Assembly (NCBI RefSeq): GCF_000719865.1 | Contig: NZ_JOID01000046.1 | Location: forward strand, 1-25,841 | Direction of reading: 5' to 3' | DNA from: Streptomyces albus subsp. albus | GTDB lineage: Bacteria; Actinomycetota; Actinomycetes; Streptomycetales; Streptomycetaceae | DNA: 25,841 nucleotides | In this document: positions 15,504-22,238 of the stretch, one piece after another | Numbering within the stretch: position 1 is the stretch's first letter | How the letters are laid out: each line of letters begins with the position of its first letter | Made by a program: the position numbers and the translations under genes | Notes under the pieces: model-generated | The model's input: only the letters and a program-made list of their open reading frames with translations | Told to the model about the DNA's origin: nothing | The model's database searches: none

Positions 15504-15566
15504 TGTGCACAAGAATGGCGCACTTGCCGCGGTGTCGCGGAAGTGCGCCATTCTTGGCATATGCCG
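15504..15566. terminator. Large hairpin flanked by two palindromes
   Basis: The arms 15511-15526 and 15542-15557 are perfectly complementary over 16 bp. After a one-base bulge a further 5 bp closes on loop GTGT. The palindromes TTGTGCACAA (15504-15513) and GGCATATGCC (15557-15566) overlap the two feet. Position favours a terminator or attenuator between the transporter operon and the IclR gene; an operator cluster is also possible. Confidence 0.6.
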
Positions 15567-15695
15567 TGGTCACGGGCCAGGCGTCGCGGGCCCGGACAGC
15601 CGTCCGGAGGAACGGTCCGGCGGCACCGCCGGGGCCCGGGAGGACGCCTCGGGCCCCGGCCCGCGCCCCGGCCCGCGCCCGGCGGCGCCGCGGGA

Positions 15696-16508
15696 TCACA
15701 GCACGGCGCTGAGGAACTCCCGGGTCCGCTCGTGCTCCGGCTCGGAGAAGATCTTCTCCGGCGGCCCGGACTCGATGACCCGCCCCGCGTCGAACATGAG
15801 CACGTCGTCGGAGATGTCCCGCGCGAAGTTCATCTCGTGGGTGACGACGAGCATGGTGATGTCCGTGGTGTGCGCGATGTCCCGCAGCACGTCCAGCACA
15901 CCGGCCACCAGCTCCGGGTCCAGCGCCGAGGTCACCTCGTCGAGCAGCAGCACCTTCGGCCGCATGGCCAGGGCCCGGGCGATGGCCACCCGCTGCTGCT
16001 GGCCGCCGGACAGATGGGTCGGGTAGGCGTCTGCCTTGTCCGACAGCCCCACCAAGTCCAGCAGTTCGCGGCCCCGCTCGGTGGCCTCGTCCTTGCTCAT
16101 CCCCAGCACGTGGACCGGGGCCTCGGTGATGTTGCGGAGCACCTTCATATTGGGGAAGAGGTTGAACTGCTGGAAGACCATGCCGATCTTCTTGCGCACC
16201 TCGCGGGTGTGCCGCTCGCCCGCCCGGACGAGCTTGCCGTTCTTCTCCTCGTGGGTGAGGTATTCGCCGTCGACGGAGATGGTGCCCTCGTCCGGCTTCA
16301 GCAGCGTCATCAGCAGCCGCAGAATCGTCGTCTTGCCGGAGCCCGAGGGGCCGATCAGCGTGACGTGCTTGCCGGCGTCCACGGTGAAGTCCAGGTGGTT
16401 CAGCACCGTATTGCTGCCGAACCGCTTGGTCACCCCGTCGAAACGGATCAGCTCACTGCCGGCCGCCGGGGCCGGGGTCGCGTTGGGGGAACTGCTTTCA
16501 GCGGACAA
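15696..16508 (-). CDS. ehuA: Ectoine/polar amino acid-type ABC transporter ATPase (EhuA-like)
   Basis: A 270-residue ATP-binding subunit. Walker A GPSGSGKT at 53-60, Q-loop FQQFNLFP at 112-119, signature LSGGQQQR at 166-173, Walker B VLLLDE at 186-191, D-loop SALD and H-loop His224 are all present, so it should be active. The sequence fits the polar amino acid class and most closely the ectoine/hydroxyectoine EhuA group. It starts with TTG at 16508, overlapping the EhuD stop by 11 bases, with GGAG 7 bases upstream; no other start lies before the conserved core. It is the last cistron of the order ehuB-ehuC-ehuD-ehuA. Actual substrate specificity is not proven by sequence. Confidence 0.92.
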   Translation of the reverse strand: MSAESSSPNATPAPAAGSELIRFDGVTKRFGSNTVLNHLDFTVDAGKHVTLIGPSGSGKTTILRLLMTLLKPDEGTISVDGEYLTHEEKNGKLVRAGERHTREVRKKIGMVFQQFNLFPNMKVLRNITEAPVHVLGMSKDEATERGRELLDLVGLSDKADAYPTHLSGGQQQRVAIARALAMRPKVLLLDEVTSALDPELVAGVLDVLRDIAHTTDITMLVVTHEMNFARDISDDVLMFDAGRVIESGPPEKIFSEPEHERTREFLSAVL

Positions 16509-17148
16509 GACGACGCTCCAGGGCTCGCATGAGGAGGGAAGCCGGGTAGGCGATGAGGATGAAGGCGATGCCGACGACCGTGATCGGCTCGGTCATGACG
16601 AAGGTCTCGGACCCGAACTGGCGGGCCTCACCGAGCATCTCCAGCACACCGATCGTGGCGATCATCGGCGAGTCCTTCAGCATCGCGATGACGTAGTTGC
16701 CGAGCGCGGGCACGACCCGCCGGATCGCCTGCGGCAGGATCACGGCGGACCAGGTGCGCGTCCGCGGCAGGCTCAGCGCGGTGGCCGCCTCCCACTGGCC
16801 CGCGGGCACACCCTCGATACCGGCCCGGTACACCTCGGCGGTGTAAGTCGAGTAGTGCAGACCGAGGCCGATGACACCGGTGGTCAGCGCGGAGAAGGTG
16901 AGACCCCACTCGGGCAGCACGTAGTAGAGGAAGAACAGCTGCACCAGCAGCGGCGTGTTCCGGACGAACTCCGTGAACACCTGCACCGGCCAGCGCACCG
17001 CCCGCAGCGTCGATCGCTGCGCCAGCGCCCAGAAGAGGCCGAGCGCGAAGGCGATGAGCGAGCCCAGCACCAGCGCCTGGAGGGTGACGAGGAGACCCCG
17101 CCAGAAGTCCGGCATGAAGTCGGCGACCGCCGACCAGTCCCACTGCAT
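16498..17148 (-). CDS. ehuD: ABC transporter permease (EhuD-like)
   Basis: A 216-residue inner-membrane permease of the His/Glu/Gln/ectoine class (HEQRo type), with about five hydrophobic segments. The cytoplasmic EAA loop reads QWEAATALSLPRTRTWSAVILPQAIRRVVPALGN (about 120-153) and couples to the ATPase. FVRNTPLLVQLFFLYYVLP in the middle is diagnostic for this class. ATG at 17148 shares its first base with the last base of the EhuC stop (TGATG), so translation is coupled. Assigned as EhuD rather than EhuC because of its order and its likeness to the second permease of the ectoine system. Confidence 0.92.
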   Translation of the reverse strand: MQWDWSAVADFMPDFWRGLLVTLQALVLGSLIAFALGLFWALAQRSTLRAVRWPVQVFTEFVRNTPLLVQLFFLYYVLPEWGLTFSALTTGVIGLGLHYSTYTAEVYRAGIEGVPAGQWEAATALSLPRTRTWSAVILPQAIRRVVPALGNYVIAMLKDSPMIATIGVLEMLGEARQFGSETFVMTEPITVVGIAFILIAYPASLLMRALERRLVR

Positions 17149-17894
17149 CAGATACCCCCAGCGCCGGCCGCGTCGGCCGAGATGTCGGTGCGCTCACGGA
17201 GATTGAGCTTGCTCAGCAGCCCGCCGCCCTTCGCGGGCCGCTGCCCGACCCGGGTCTTCGCCTGCCGCTCGACCACCCGCATCCCGCGGGTCAGGACGAA
17301 GGCGAGCACGAAGTACATCACCAGGATGACCGTGTAGACGGGCGCGCTCTCCCCGGTCGCGTTCCGGATCAGCGAGGCGCCGAAGGCCATGTCGCCGACA
17401 CCCATGATCGACACCAGGGCGGTGCCCTTGAGCAGCTCGATCAGCAGGTTGTTGAACGGTGGCAGCATCTCCGGCCAGGCCTGCGGCAGGATGATCCGCC
17501 GCATCCGCTGCATCGGGGTGAAGCTCAGCGCGATCCCCGCCTCGCGCTGCGCCGGCGACACCGCCTGCACGGCGCCGCGCACGACCTCCGATCCGTACGC
17601 GCCGTAGGACAGGCCCAGCGCCAGCGTGGCCGCCCACAGCGGCAGCAGCTGCCAGCCGAAGGCGACCGGCAGGACGAAGAACAGCCAGAACATCAGCACC
17701 AGGGCCGACGTCCCCCGGAAGATCTCCATGTAGAGCCCGGAGAGGAAGCGGACGATCCACAGCCGGTGGGTCCGGGCGATACCGACGACGAAGGCGACGA
17801 CGGCGCCGAGGGCCGCGCTGAAGACCGTCAGCTGGACGGTCACCCACAGCCCTTCGAGGAGGAGTTCCCACAAACCCCAGGTGATCTCACTCAT
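17148..17894 (-). CDS. ehuC: ABC transporter permease (EhuC-like)
   Basis: A 248-residue permease paralogous to the next gene. MEIFRGTSALVLMFWLFFVLP and GLSYGAYGSEVVRGAVQAVSPAQREAGIALSF carry the class-typical motifs; the EAA loop is followed by RRIILPQAWPEMLPPFNNLLIELLKGTALVS. The cytoplasmic C-terminus has about 40 extra residues (KTRVGQRPAKGGGLL onward) that the partner permease lacks. ATG at 17894 overlaps the EhuB stop as ATGA; a GTG three codons upstream is possible. The two permeases should form a heterodimer. Confidence 0.92.
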   Translation of the reverse strand: MSEITWGLWELLLEGLWVTVQLTVFSAALGAVVAFVVGIARTHRLWIVRFLSGLYMEIFRGTSALVLMFWLFFVLPVAFGWQLLPLWAATLALGLSYGAYGSEVVRGAVQAVSPAQREAGIALSFTPMQRMRRIILPQAWPEMLPPFNNLLIELLKGTALVSIMGVGDMAFGASLIRNATGESAPVYTVILVMYFVLAFVLTRGMRVVERQAKTRVGQRPAKGGGLLSKLNLRERTDISADAAGAGGI

Positions 17895-18790
17895 GGCGCG
17901 CACTTCTCCTCTGCGGTCAGGTCCGTCATCTGCTCCTCCGTGAAGCCGAAGGGCCGCATGATCCGCAGAAGTTCACCGCTGTCCTTCATCTTGTGGAGTT
18001 CGCGGTTGAAGGCGTCGCGAAGATTCGTTTCCGCTTTGCGGAACGCGAAGGCGCCGGCGTCGACGACGGGCTTGCCGTCCACGATCGGCTGGATCTCCTC
18101 GGTCGCCTCCACGCGTCTCGACTTGGTCTCCTTGATGACGTTGCGCACGGTCACGGCCGTGCCCGCGAAGACGTCGGCGCGGCCCTGCTCGACGGCGAGG
18201 AGGCCGGCCAGCTGGTCCGGCAGGAGCGTGATCTTCTTGACCCCGGCGTCCTCGGCGTAGCCGATCTCCGCGTAGCCGACGCCCGTGGCGAGGGTCGCGC
18301 CGGCCTTGGCGACGTCCTTGTAGTTGTTGAGGTTCTTGGGGTTGCCCTTGCGGACGATGAAGGCGTCGAGCATCTGGTACTCGGGGTCCGCGAAGAGCAC
18401 CTGCCGGCAGCGTTCGGGGGTGATGTACATCCCGGCGGCGACCACGTCGAACTGCTGCGAGTTCAGACCGGAGATCAGCGAACCGAACTCCGTCGGGAAC
18501 GGCTGGACCCTCGGTACCCCGAGCCGCTCGAAGATGCGGCCGGCCACCTCCGGCGCGTAGCCGGTCATCTCGCCGTCCTTGCCGATGTAGCTGTACGGCT
18601 GCTCGCCGGCCAGCCCCAGTTTCACGACACCCTGCGCCCGCAGGCGCTCCAGAAGATCTCCCCCGTCCTTGACGTCTGCGGTGGAGACCCGGCTGCAACC
18701 GACCGCCCCCAACGCGCTCAAAGCCGCCGCCCCTGCGAGCAGGGAGCGGCGGCCGATCCGGTACGTATCGTTCCCGCGTGGTCGAGCCAT
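17891..18790 (-). CDS. ehuB: Solute-binding lipoprotein (EhuB-like)
   Basis: A 299-residue family 3 extracellular solute-binding protein. The N-terminus has a Tat-type twin arginine (RIGRRSLLAG) and a probable lipobox ending in Cys32 (ALGAVGC), so it is likely Tat-exported and lipid-anchored. The binding fold starts at VVKLGLAGEQPYSY and includes MTGYAPEVAGRIFERLG, FGSLISGLNSQQFDVVAAGMYITPERCRQVLFADP (class hallmark) and LATGVGYAEIGYA. ATG 18790 is preferred: the 11 codons from an upstream ATG at 18823 use AT-ending codons atypical of the genome, so they look non-coding. It is first in the transporter operon and divergent from the DUF3830 gene. Ectoine is the family substrate, but the neighbours suggest it may import something else. 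Confidence 0.92.
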   Translation of the reverse strand: MARPRGNDTYRIGRRSLLAGAAALSALGAVGCSRVSTADVKDGGDLLERLRAQGVVKLGLAGEQPYSYIGKDGEMTGYAPEVAGRIFERLGVPRVQPFPTEFGSLISGLNSQQFDVVAAGMYITPERCRQVLFADPEYQMLDAFIVRKGNPKNLNNYKDVAKAGATLATGVGYAEIGYAEDAGVKKITLLPDQLAGLLAVEQGRADVFAGTAVTVRNVIKETKSRRVEATEEIQPIVDGKPVVDAGAFAFRKAETNLRDAFNRELHKMKDSGELLRIMRPFGFTEEQMTDLTAEEKCAP

Positions 18791-18956
18791 GGGCGGCTCG
18801 CTACCCGGAGCCCAAGAATTCATGCCGCTCTTTTCCAGCCTTAACCGAGCTGAGACCGCCGCCGGTTCTGTTGGGATTGATCCACTTGCGTCACCATAAG
18901 AGCCCGGCGCGCGCACCGGCCGGGACCCGTCCGGGACGACTGACAGGAGCATCCGA

Positions 18957-19481
18957 ATGACCGACTCCGCACCCCGTGACCGCTCCGTCCGGCACATCGA
19001 GGTGTCCCTGGCCAAACGCGGTGTGACCTGCACCGCACGGCTCCTCGACGACCGTGCCCCGATCACCTGCGACGCCGTCTGGAACGCCCTGCCGCTCGGC
19101 GGCGACGTCTACCACGCCAAGTACGCGCGGAACGAGATCTACACCCTGCTGCCCCCGTTCGCCCCCGCCGAACCCCCGCTGGAGAACCCGACCATCACCC
19201 CGATCCCCGGCGACCTCTGCTACTTCACCTTCACCGACACCCAGCTCGGCACGAAGTCCTACGGCTACGAGGAGCAGGCCGGGCACCGCGGGCAGCGGCA
19301 GGTCATCGACCTCGCGCTGTTCTACGAGCGGAACAACCTGCTGATCAACGGGGACGCGGGGTGGGTCCCCGGCATCGTCTGGGGCACCGTCGTCGACGGC
19401 CTCGACCGGATGGCCGACGCCTGCCAGGACCTGTGGCGGGCCGGCGCGCTGGGGGAGAGCCTCACCTTCCGGCGGGCCTGA
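18957..19481 (+). CDS. DUF3830 family protein
   Basis: A 174-residue cytoplasmic protein matching DUF3830, whose known structure is a cyclophilin-like barrel. Landmarks: VSLAKRGVTCTARLLDDRAPITCDAVWNALP, GDVYHAKYARNEIYTLLPP, TITPIPGDLCYF and the C-terminal WGTVVDGLDRMADACQDLWRAG. No catalytic function is established for the family. Members recur beside amidases, maleate-isomerase-like proteins and small-molecule transporters, as here. ATG 18957 has AGGAG 7 bases upstream. It is divergent from ehuB and converges with the amidase across a terminator. It may bind or process the imported compound; that is inference from context. Confidence 0.88.
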   Translation: MTDSAPRDRSVRHIEVSLAKRGVTCTARLLDDRAPITCDAVWNALPLGGDVYHAKYARNEIYTLLPPFAPAEPPLENPTITPIPGDLCYFTFTDTQLGTKSYGYEEQAGHRGQRQVIDLALFYERNNLLINGDAGWVPGIVWGTVVDGLDRMADACQDLWRAGALGESLTFRRA

Positions 19482-19501
19482 ACACCGCGCGCCCGCGGCT
19501 T

Positions 19502-19539
19502 GCGGCCCGGCGCCCTCCCAGGCGGGGGCGCCGGGCCGC
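19502..19539. terminator. Bidirectional terminator (DUF3830 / amidase)
   Basis: A perfect 13-bp GC stem, 19502-19514 with 19527-19539, and a 12-base loop, between two converging genes whose stops are only 79 bases apart. Confidence 0.85.
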
Positions 19540-19560
19540 GCCGCGGCGCGAAGACGCCGG

Positions 19561-20997
19561 TCAGCCCGCCGCGGGCGGCGGCACCCCGTCCGCGATCCCG
19601 GCCTCGTACAGGGCGTGTGCCGCGCGCAGCACCAGACCGTCCGCGTGCCGCGCCCCCACCAGCTGCACCCCGATCGGCAGCCCGTCGCCGTCCAGCCCGC
19701 AGGGCACGGTCGCGGCGGGCTGCTGCGTGAGGTTGAACGGGTACGTGAACGGCGTCCAGCCCGTCCACCGCGCGTGCCCGGAGCCCTTGGGCACCTCGGC
19801 GCCCGCCTCGAACGCGGTGCCGGGCATCGTCGGCGTCACCAGCAGGTCGTACGTCTCGTGGAAGCGGCCCATCTCCCGGCCCAGCGCCATCCGGACGTCC
19901 ACCGCCGTCAGATAGTCCAGCGCGCTGTACGCCGCCCCCCGCTCCGCGACCTCGCGGAGCGCCGGCTCCAGCAGCTCCAGCCGTTCGGGGCCGAGCGGCT
20001 GCACCACCCGCGCCACCCCGCTGAACCACAGGGTGTGGAAGGCCTCCACCGGGTCCTCCGCGAGCGGCGGTTCGGCCTCCTCCACCCGTGCCCCCAGCGA
20101 GGACAGCAGATCCACCGCCCGGCGTACCGCGGCCGCCACCCGCGGCTCGACGGCCACCCGCCCGCCGAACGACGCGCTGTACGCCACGCGCAGTCCCGCC
20201 ACCGCCTCCGTTCCGCGGACCAGACCCGCCGCGAAGTCGGCCGGCACCCGGTCGGACTGCGACCAGTCCCGCCAGTCCGGGCCCGTGATCACATCCATCA
20301 TCAGGGCCGCGTCCCGGGCGTCCCGCGTCATCGGGCCCACATGGGCCAGCGTGCCGAACGGGCTCGCCGGGTAGAGCGGCACCCGGCCGTAGGTCGGCTT
20401 CAACGCGAAGATCCCGCAGAAGGAGCCGGGGATGCGGACCGAGCCGCCGCCGTCCGTGCCCAGGCTCAGCGGCCCCGCGCCGAGCGCGACCGCCGCCGCG
20501 CTGCCGCCGCTCGACCCGCCCGCCGTACGGCGCGGATCGTACGGATTGACGGTCACCCCGTGCCGCGGGCTGTCCGTGACTCCCTTCCAGCCGAACTCCG
20601 GCGTGGTCGTCCTGCCGGTGAACACCGCGCCGTGCTCCCGCAGCCGGGCCACCGCCGGGGCGTCCTCCCGCCAGGCGGCCGGATCGCCGGCGTCCACGGT
20701 GCGCGAACCGCGCAGGGTGGGCCCGCCGCGCATCAGCAGCAGGTCCTTCACGGACACCGGCACGCCGTCGACCAGCCCGGCCGGCTCACCGCGCAGCCAG
20801 CGCCGCTCGGACTCTGCGGCCTGCGCGAGGGCGCTCTCGGCGTCCACCCGCACATGGGCGTTCACCACGGGCTCGGTGCGCTCGATGCGCTCCAGCACGG
20901 CGCGGACCACCTCCACGGGGGAGAAGGCGCGGGTGGCGTAGCCCGCGAGCAGCCGGGTCGCCGTGAGGTCGCACAGCTCGGTCTTCGGGTCGGTCAT
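19561..20997 (-). CDS. Amidase-signature family amidase
   Basis: A 478-residue amide hydrolase with the full Ser-cisSer-Lys triad: Lys84 in VSVKDL, cis-Ser162 in TAGGSSGGSAA, and nucleophile Ser186 in GTDGGGSVRIP. The spacings (78 and 24 residues) match characterised amidases. The remainder (ALKPTYGRVP, GPMTRDARDAA, LVTPTMPGTAF, FTYPFNLTQQPAATVPCG, PIGVQLVG) is standard, and no signal peptide is present, so it acts in the cytoplasm. GGAGG lies 5 bases before ATG 20997. It starts 28 bases after the dehydrogenase stop, so the two form one operon. In context it probably hydrolyses an amide of the imported compound or of a pathway intermediate. Confidence 0.93.
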   Translation of the reverse strand: MTDPKTELCDLTATRLLAGYATRAFSPVEVVRAVLERIERTEPVVNAHVRVDAESALAQAAESERRWLRGEPAGLVDGVPVSVKDLLLMRGGPTLRGSRTVDAGDPAAWREDAPAVARLREHGAVFTGRTTTPEFGWKGVTDSPRHGVTVNPYDPRRTAGGSSGGSAAAVALGAGPLSLGTDGGGSVRIPGSFCGIFALKPTYGRVPLYPASPFGTLAHVGPMTRDARDAALMMDVITGPDWRDWSQSDRVPADFAAGLVRGTEAVAGLRVAYSASFGGRVAVEPRVAAAVRRAVDLLSSLGARVEEAEPPLAEDPVEAFHTLWFSGVARVVQPLGPERLELLEPALREVAERGAAYSALDYLTAVDVRMALGREMGRFHETYDLLVTPTMPGTAFEAGAEVPKGSGHARWTGWTPFTYPFNLTQQPAATVPCGLDGDGLPIGVQLVGARHADGLVLRAAHALYEAGIADGVPPPAAG

Positions 20998-21025
20998 CGG
21001 GGCCTCCGGGGATACGCGGGGGAGC

Positions 21026-21994
21026 TCAGGGCACCGGTACGTAACCGAGCCGCTTGTCGACCACGTTGAGCAGCGGCTTTCCCGCCACCCAGCGGTCGAA
21101 GTTGTCCATGAACTGCTCGGCCAGGGCGTCCCGCCAGCCCACCGTGTCCCCGCTCATGTGGGGGGACACCAGCAGCCCCGGGGCGTCCCACAGCGGGCTG
21201 TCCTCGGGGAGGGGCTCCTCCTCGAAGACGTCCAGCGCGGCACCCGCGAGCACTCCTTCGACCAGGGCCTTCGCCAGATCGCGCTCCACCACGAGCTGTC
21301 CCCGGCCGATATTGACGAACCGGGCCGACGGACGCATGAGGGAAAAGGCTTCCGCGTCGAACATTCCCCGGGTGTCCTCGGTCAGCGGAGCCGCGGCAAT
21401 CACCCAGTCGGCGGAAGGGAGAAGATCTTTCAGCGCCGCGTTGTCGTACACCTGATGGAATTCCGGGTCGTTTTCCCGCGCGGTGCGCCCGACGAGTTCC
21501 ACGACGACACCCAGTGCCGCGAGCGTACGCCCGATCGCCCGGCCGATCGGGCCGGAGCCGGCCACCACCGCGCGGCTTCCCGCCAACCGCATGGTTTCCC
21601 GGTGCCGCCATTCCCGCCGCCGCTGGAGTTCCCAACTGCCGGAAAAATCCTTGGCCAAGGCGAGGACGAGCCCGGCGACGTACTCCGCGATGGGCTGCTC
21701 GAAGATCCCCCGGGCATTGGTCACCACCGCGTCCGACTCCCTCAGCTCCGGGAAGAGCAGCCGGTCGACCCCCGCGCTGGCGGTGTGCACCCAGCGCGGC
21801 CGGCGCCCCGCGCCGGGCCAGGCGCCGCGCAGGATGTCGGTGGTGAAGTCCCACACCAGCAGGGCGTCGGCGGCCGGCAGCAGCGCCGCCAGGGACTCCG
21901 CGTCGCGGGCGTGCACGACCCGGGCCCGGCCGGAGAGCCGGTCGAGCCGGGGGGCGGGCTCGCCGCCGAGGACGAGCAGGGTGCTGTCGGTCAT
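21026..21994 (-). CDS. D-2-hydroxyacid dehydrogenase family protein
   Basis: A 322-residue NAD(P)-dependent oxidoreductase of the D-isomer 2-hydroxyacid dehydrogenase family. The nucleotide site is VVAGSGPIGRAIGRTL. The catalytic triad is intact: Arg in NIGRGQLV, Glu in DVFEEEPLPEDSPLW and His in SPHMSGD. RWVHTASAGVDRLL and TNARGIFEQPIAEYV are the usual N-terminal substrate-domain signatures. It would interconvert a 2-oxo acid and a D-2-hydroxy acid. ATG 21994 has no direct ribosome binding site; instead a six-codon leader ORF overlaps it as ATGA (see separate entry). It is first gene of the operon with the amidase and is driven by a strong-looking promoter at 22075-22104. Confidence 0.92.
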   Translation of the reverse strand: MTDSTLLVLGGEPAPRLDRLSGRARVVHARDAESLAALLPAADALLVWDFTTDILRGAWPGAGRRPRWVHTASAGVDRLLFPELRESDAVVTNARGIFEQPIAEYVAGLVLALAKDFSGSWELQRRREWRHRETMRLAGSRAVVAGSGPIGRAIGRTLAALGVVVELVGRTARENDPEFHQVYDNAALKDLLPSADWVIAAAPLTEDTRGMFDAEAFSLMRPSARFVNIGRGQLVVERDLAKALVEGVLAGAALDVFEEEPLPEDSPLWDAPGLLVSPHMSGDTVGWRDALAEQFMDNFDRWVAGKPLLNVVDKRLGYVPVP

Positions 21995-22008
21995 GGGTGG
22001 GAAACCAT
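21991..22008 (-). CDS. Possible five-residue leader ORF (MVSHP)
   Basis: ATG at 22008 opens a six-codon frame (M-V-S-H-P-stop) whose TGA overlaps the dehydrogenase ATG as ATGA. GGAGAG at 22019-22024 is 10 bases upstream of it, while the dehydrogenase itself has no usable site. Translational coupling is possible; chance cannot be excluded. Confidence 0.3.
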   Translation of the reverse strand: MVSHP

Positions 22009-22018
22009 TTCGAAACGT

Positions 22019-22038
22019 CTCTCCGCTTCGCTGGAGAG
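22019..22038 (-). promoter_or_regulatory. Leader hairpin covering the only ribosome binding site
   Basis: In the minus-strand transcript CTCTCC (22038-22033) pairs with GGAGAG (22024-22019), extended by GC-GAA-GC inside with one bulged A. The 3' arm is the Shine-Dalgarno sequence for the leader ORF, so the fold would block initiation. Confidence 0.4.
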
Positions 22039-22068
22039 GTGCCGGGAAAAACGGCGGGAGAACTGGGA

Positions 22069-22098
22069 TTGACCACGCTAGGGACCGGAAACTACCTT
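22069..22098 (+). promoter_or_regulatory. Promoter for the isomerase operon
   Basis: -35 TTGACC (22069-22074), 18-bp spacer, -10 TACCTT (22093-22098) on the + strand. The predicted start falls at about 22104, inside the palindrome, giving a leader of about 135 bases. Confidence 0.55.
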
Positions 22099-22104
22099 CG
22101 TCAA
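22075..22104 (-). promoter_or_regulatory. Promoter for the dehydrogenase-amidase operon
   Basis: -35 TTGACG (22104-22099), 18-bp spacer, -10 TAGCGT (22080-22075) on the - strand, a strong actinomycete housekeeping-type promoter. It occupies nearly the same 30 bp as the + strand promoter. Confidence 0.6.
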
Positions 22105-22115
22105 TACGGGTATTG
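22102..22115. promoter_or_regulatory. 14-bp palindromic operator between divergent operons
   Basis: CAATACGGGTATTG, perfect 6-bp arms with a 2-base centre. It overlaps the minus-strand -35 and the start region of the + promoter, so a bound repressor could silence both. The nearby IclR regulator is a natural candidate (inference). Confidence 0.55.
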
Positions 22116-22238
22116 CCGACCCGGGTCCACCCGTGCCGGCTTCTGTCCCGGCGCCCCGGCGTGCACGGCTTTCTCTTCTCTGGTACCGCCCTCTTTCCCC
22201 GGCTTCGGCCTGCCCTCCGTTCGTATTGGGGCTGTGGA

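Larger units (their letters stand above)
15358..15695. other. IclR / transporter intergenic region rich in palindromes
   Basis: No gene is supported. From the IclR side it holds an inverted repeat ACGGA-GGAT-TCCGT at 15408-15421, then three clustered palindromic elements at 15504-15566 including a 21-bp-stem hairpin, then about 130 bases of GC-rich DNA to the ATPase stop. Confidence 0.5.
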
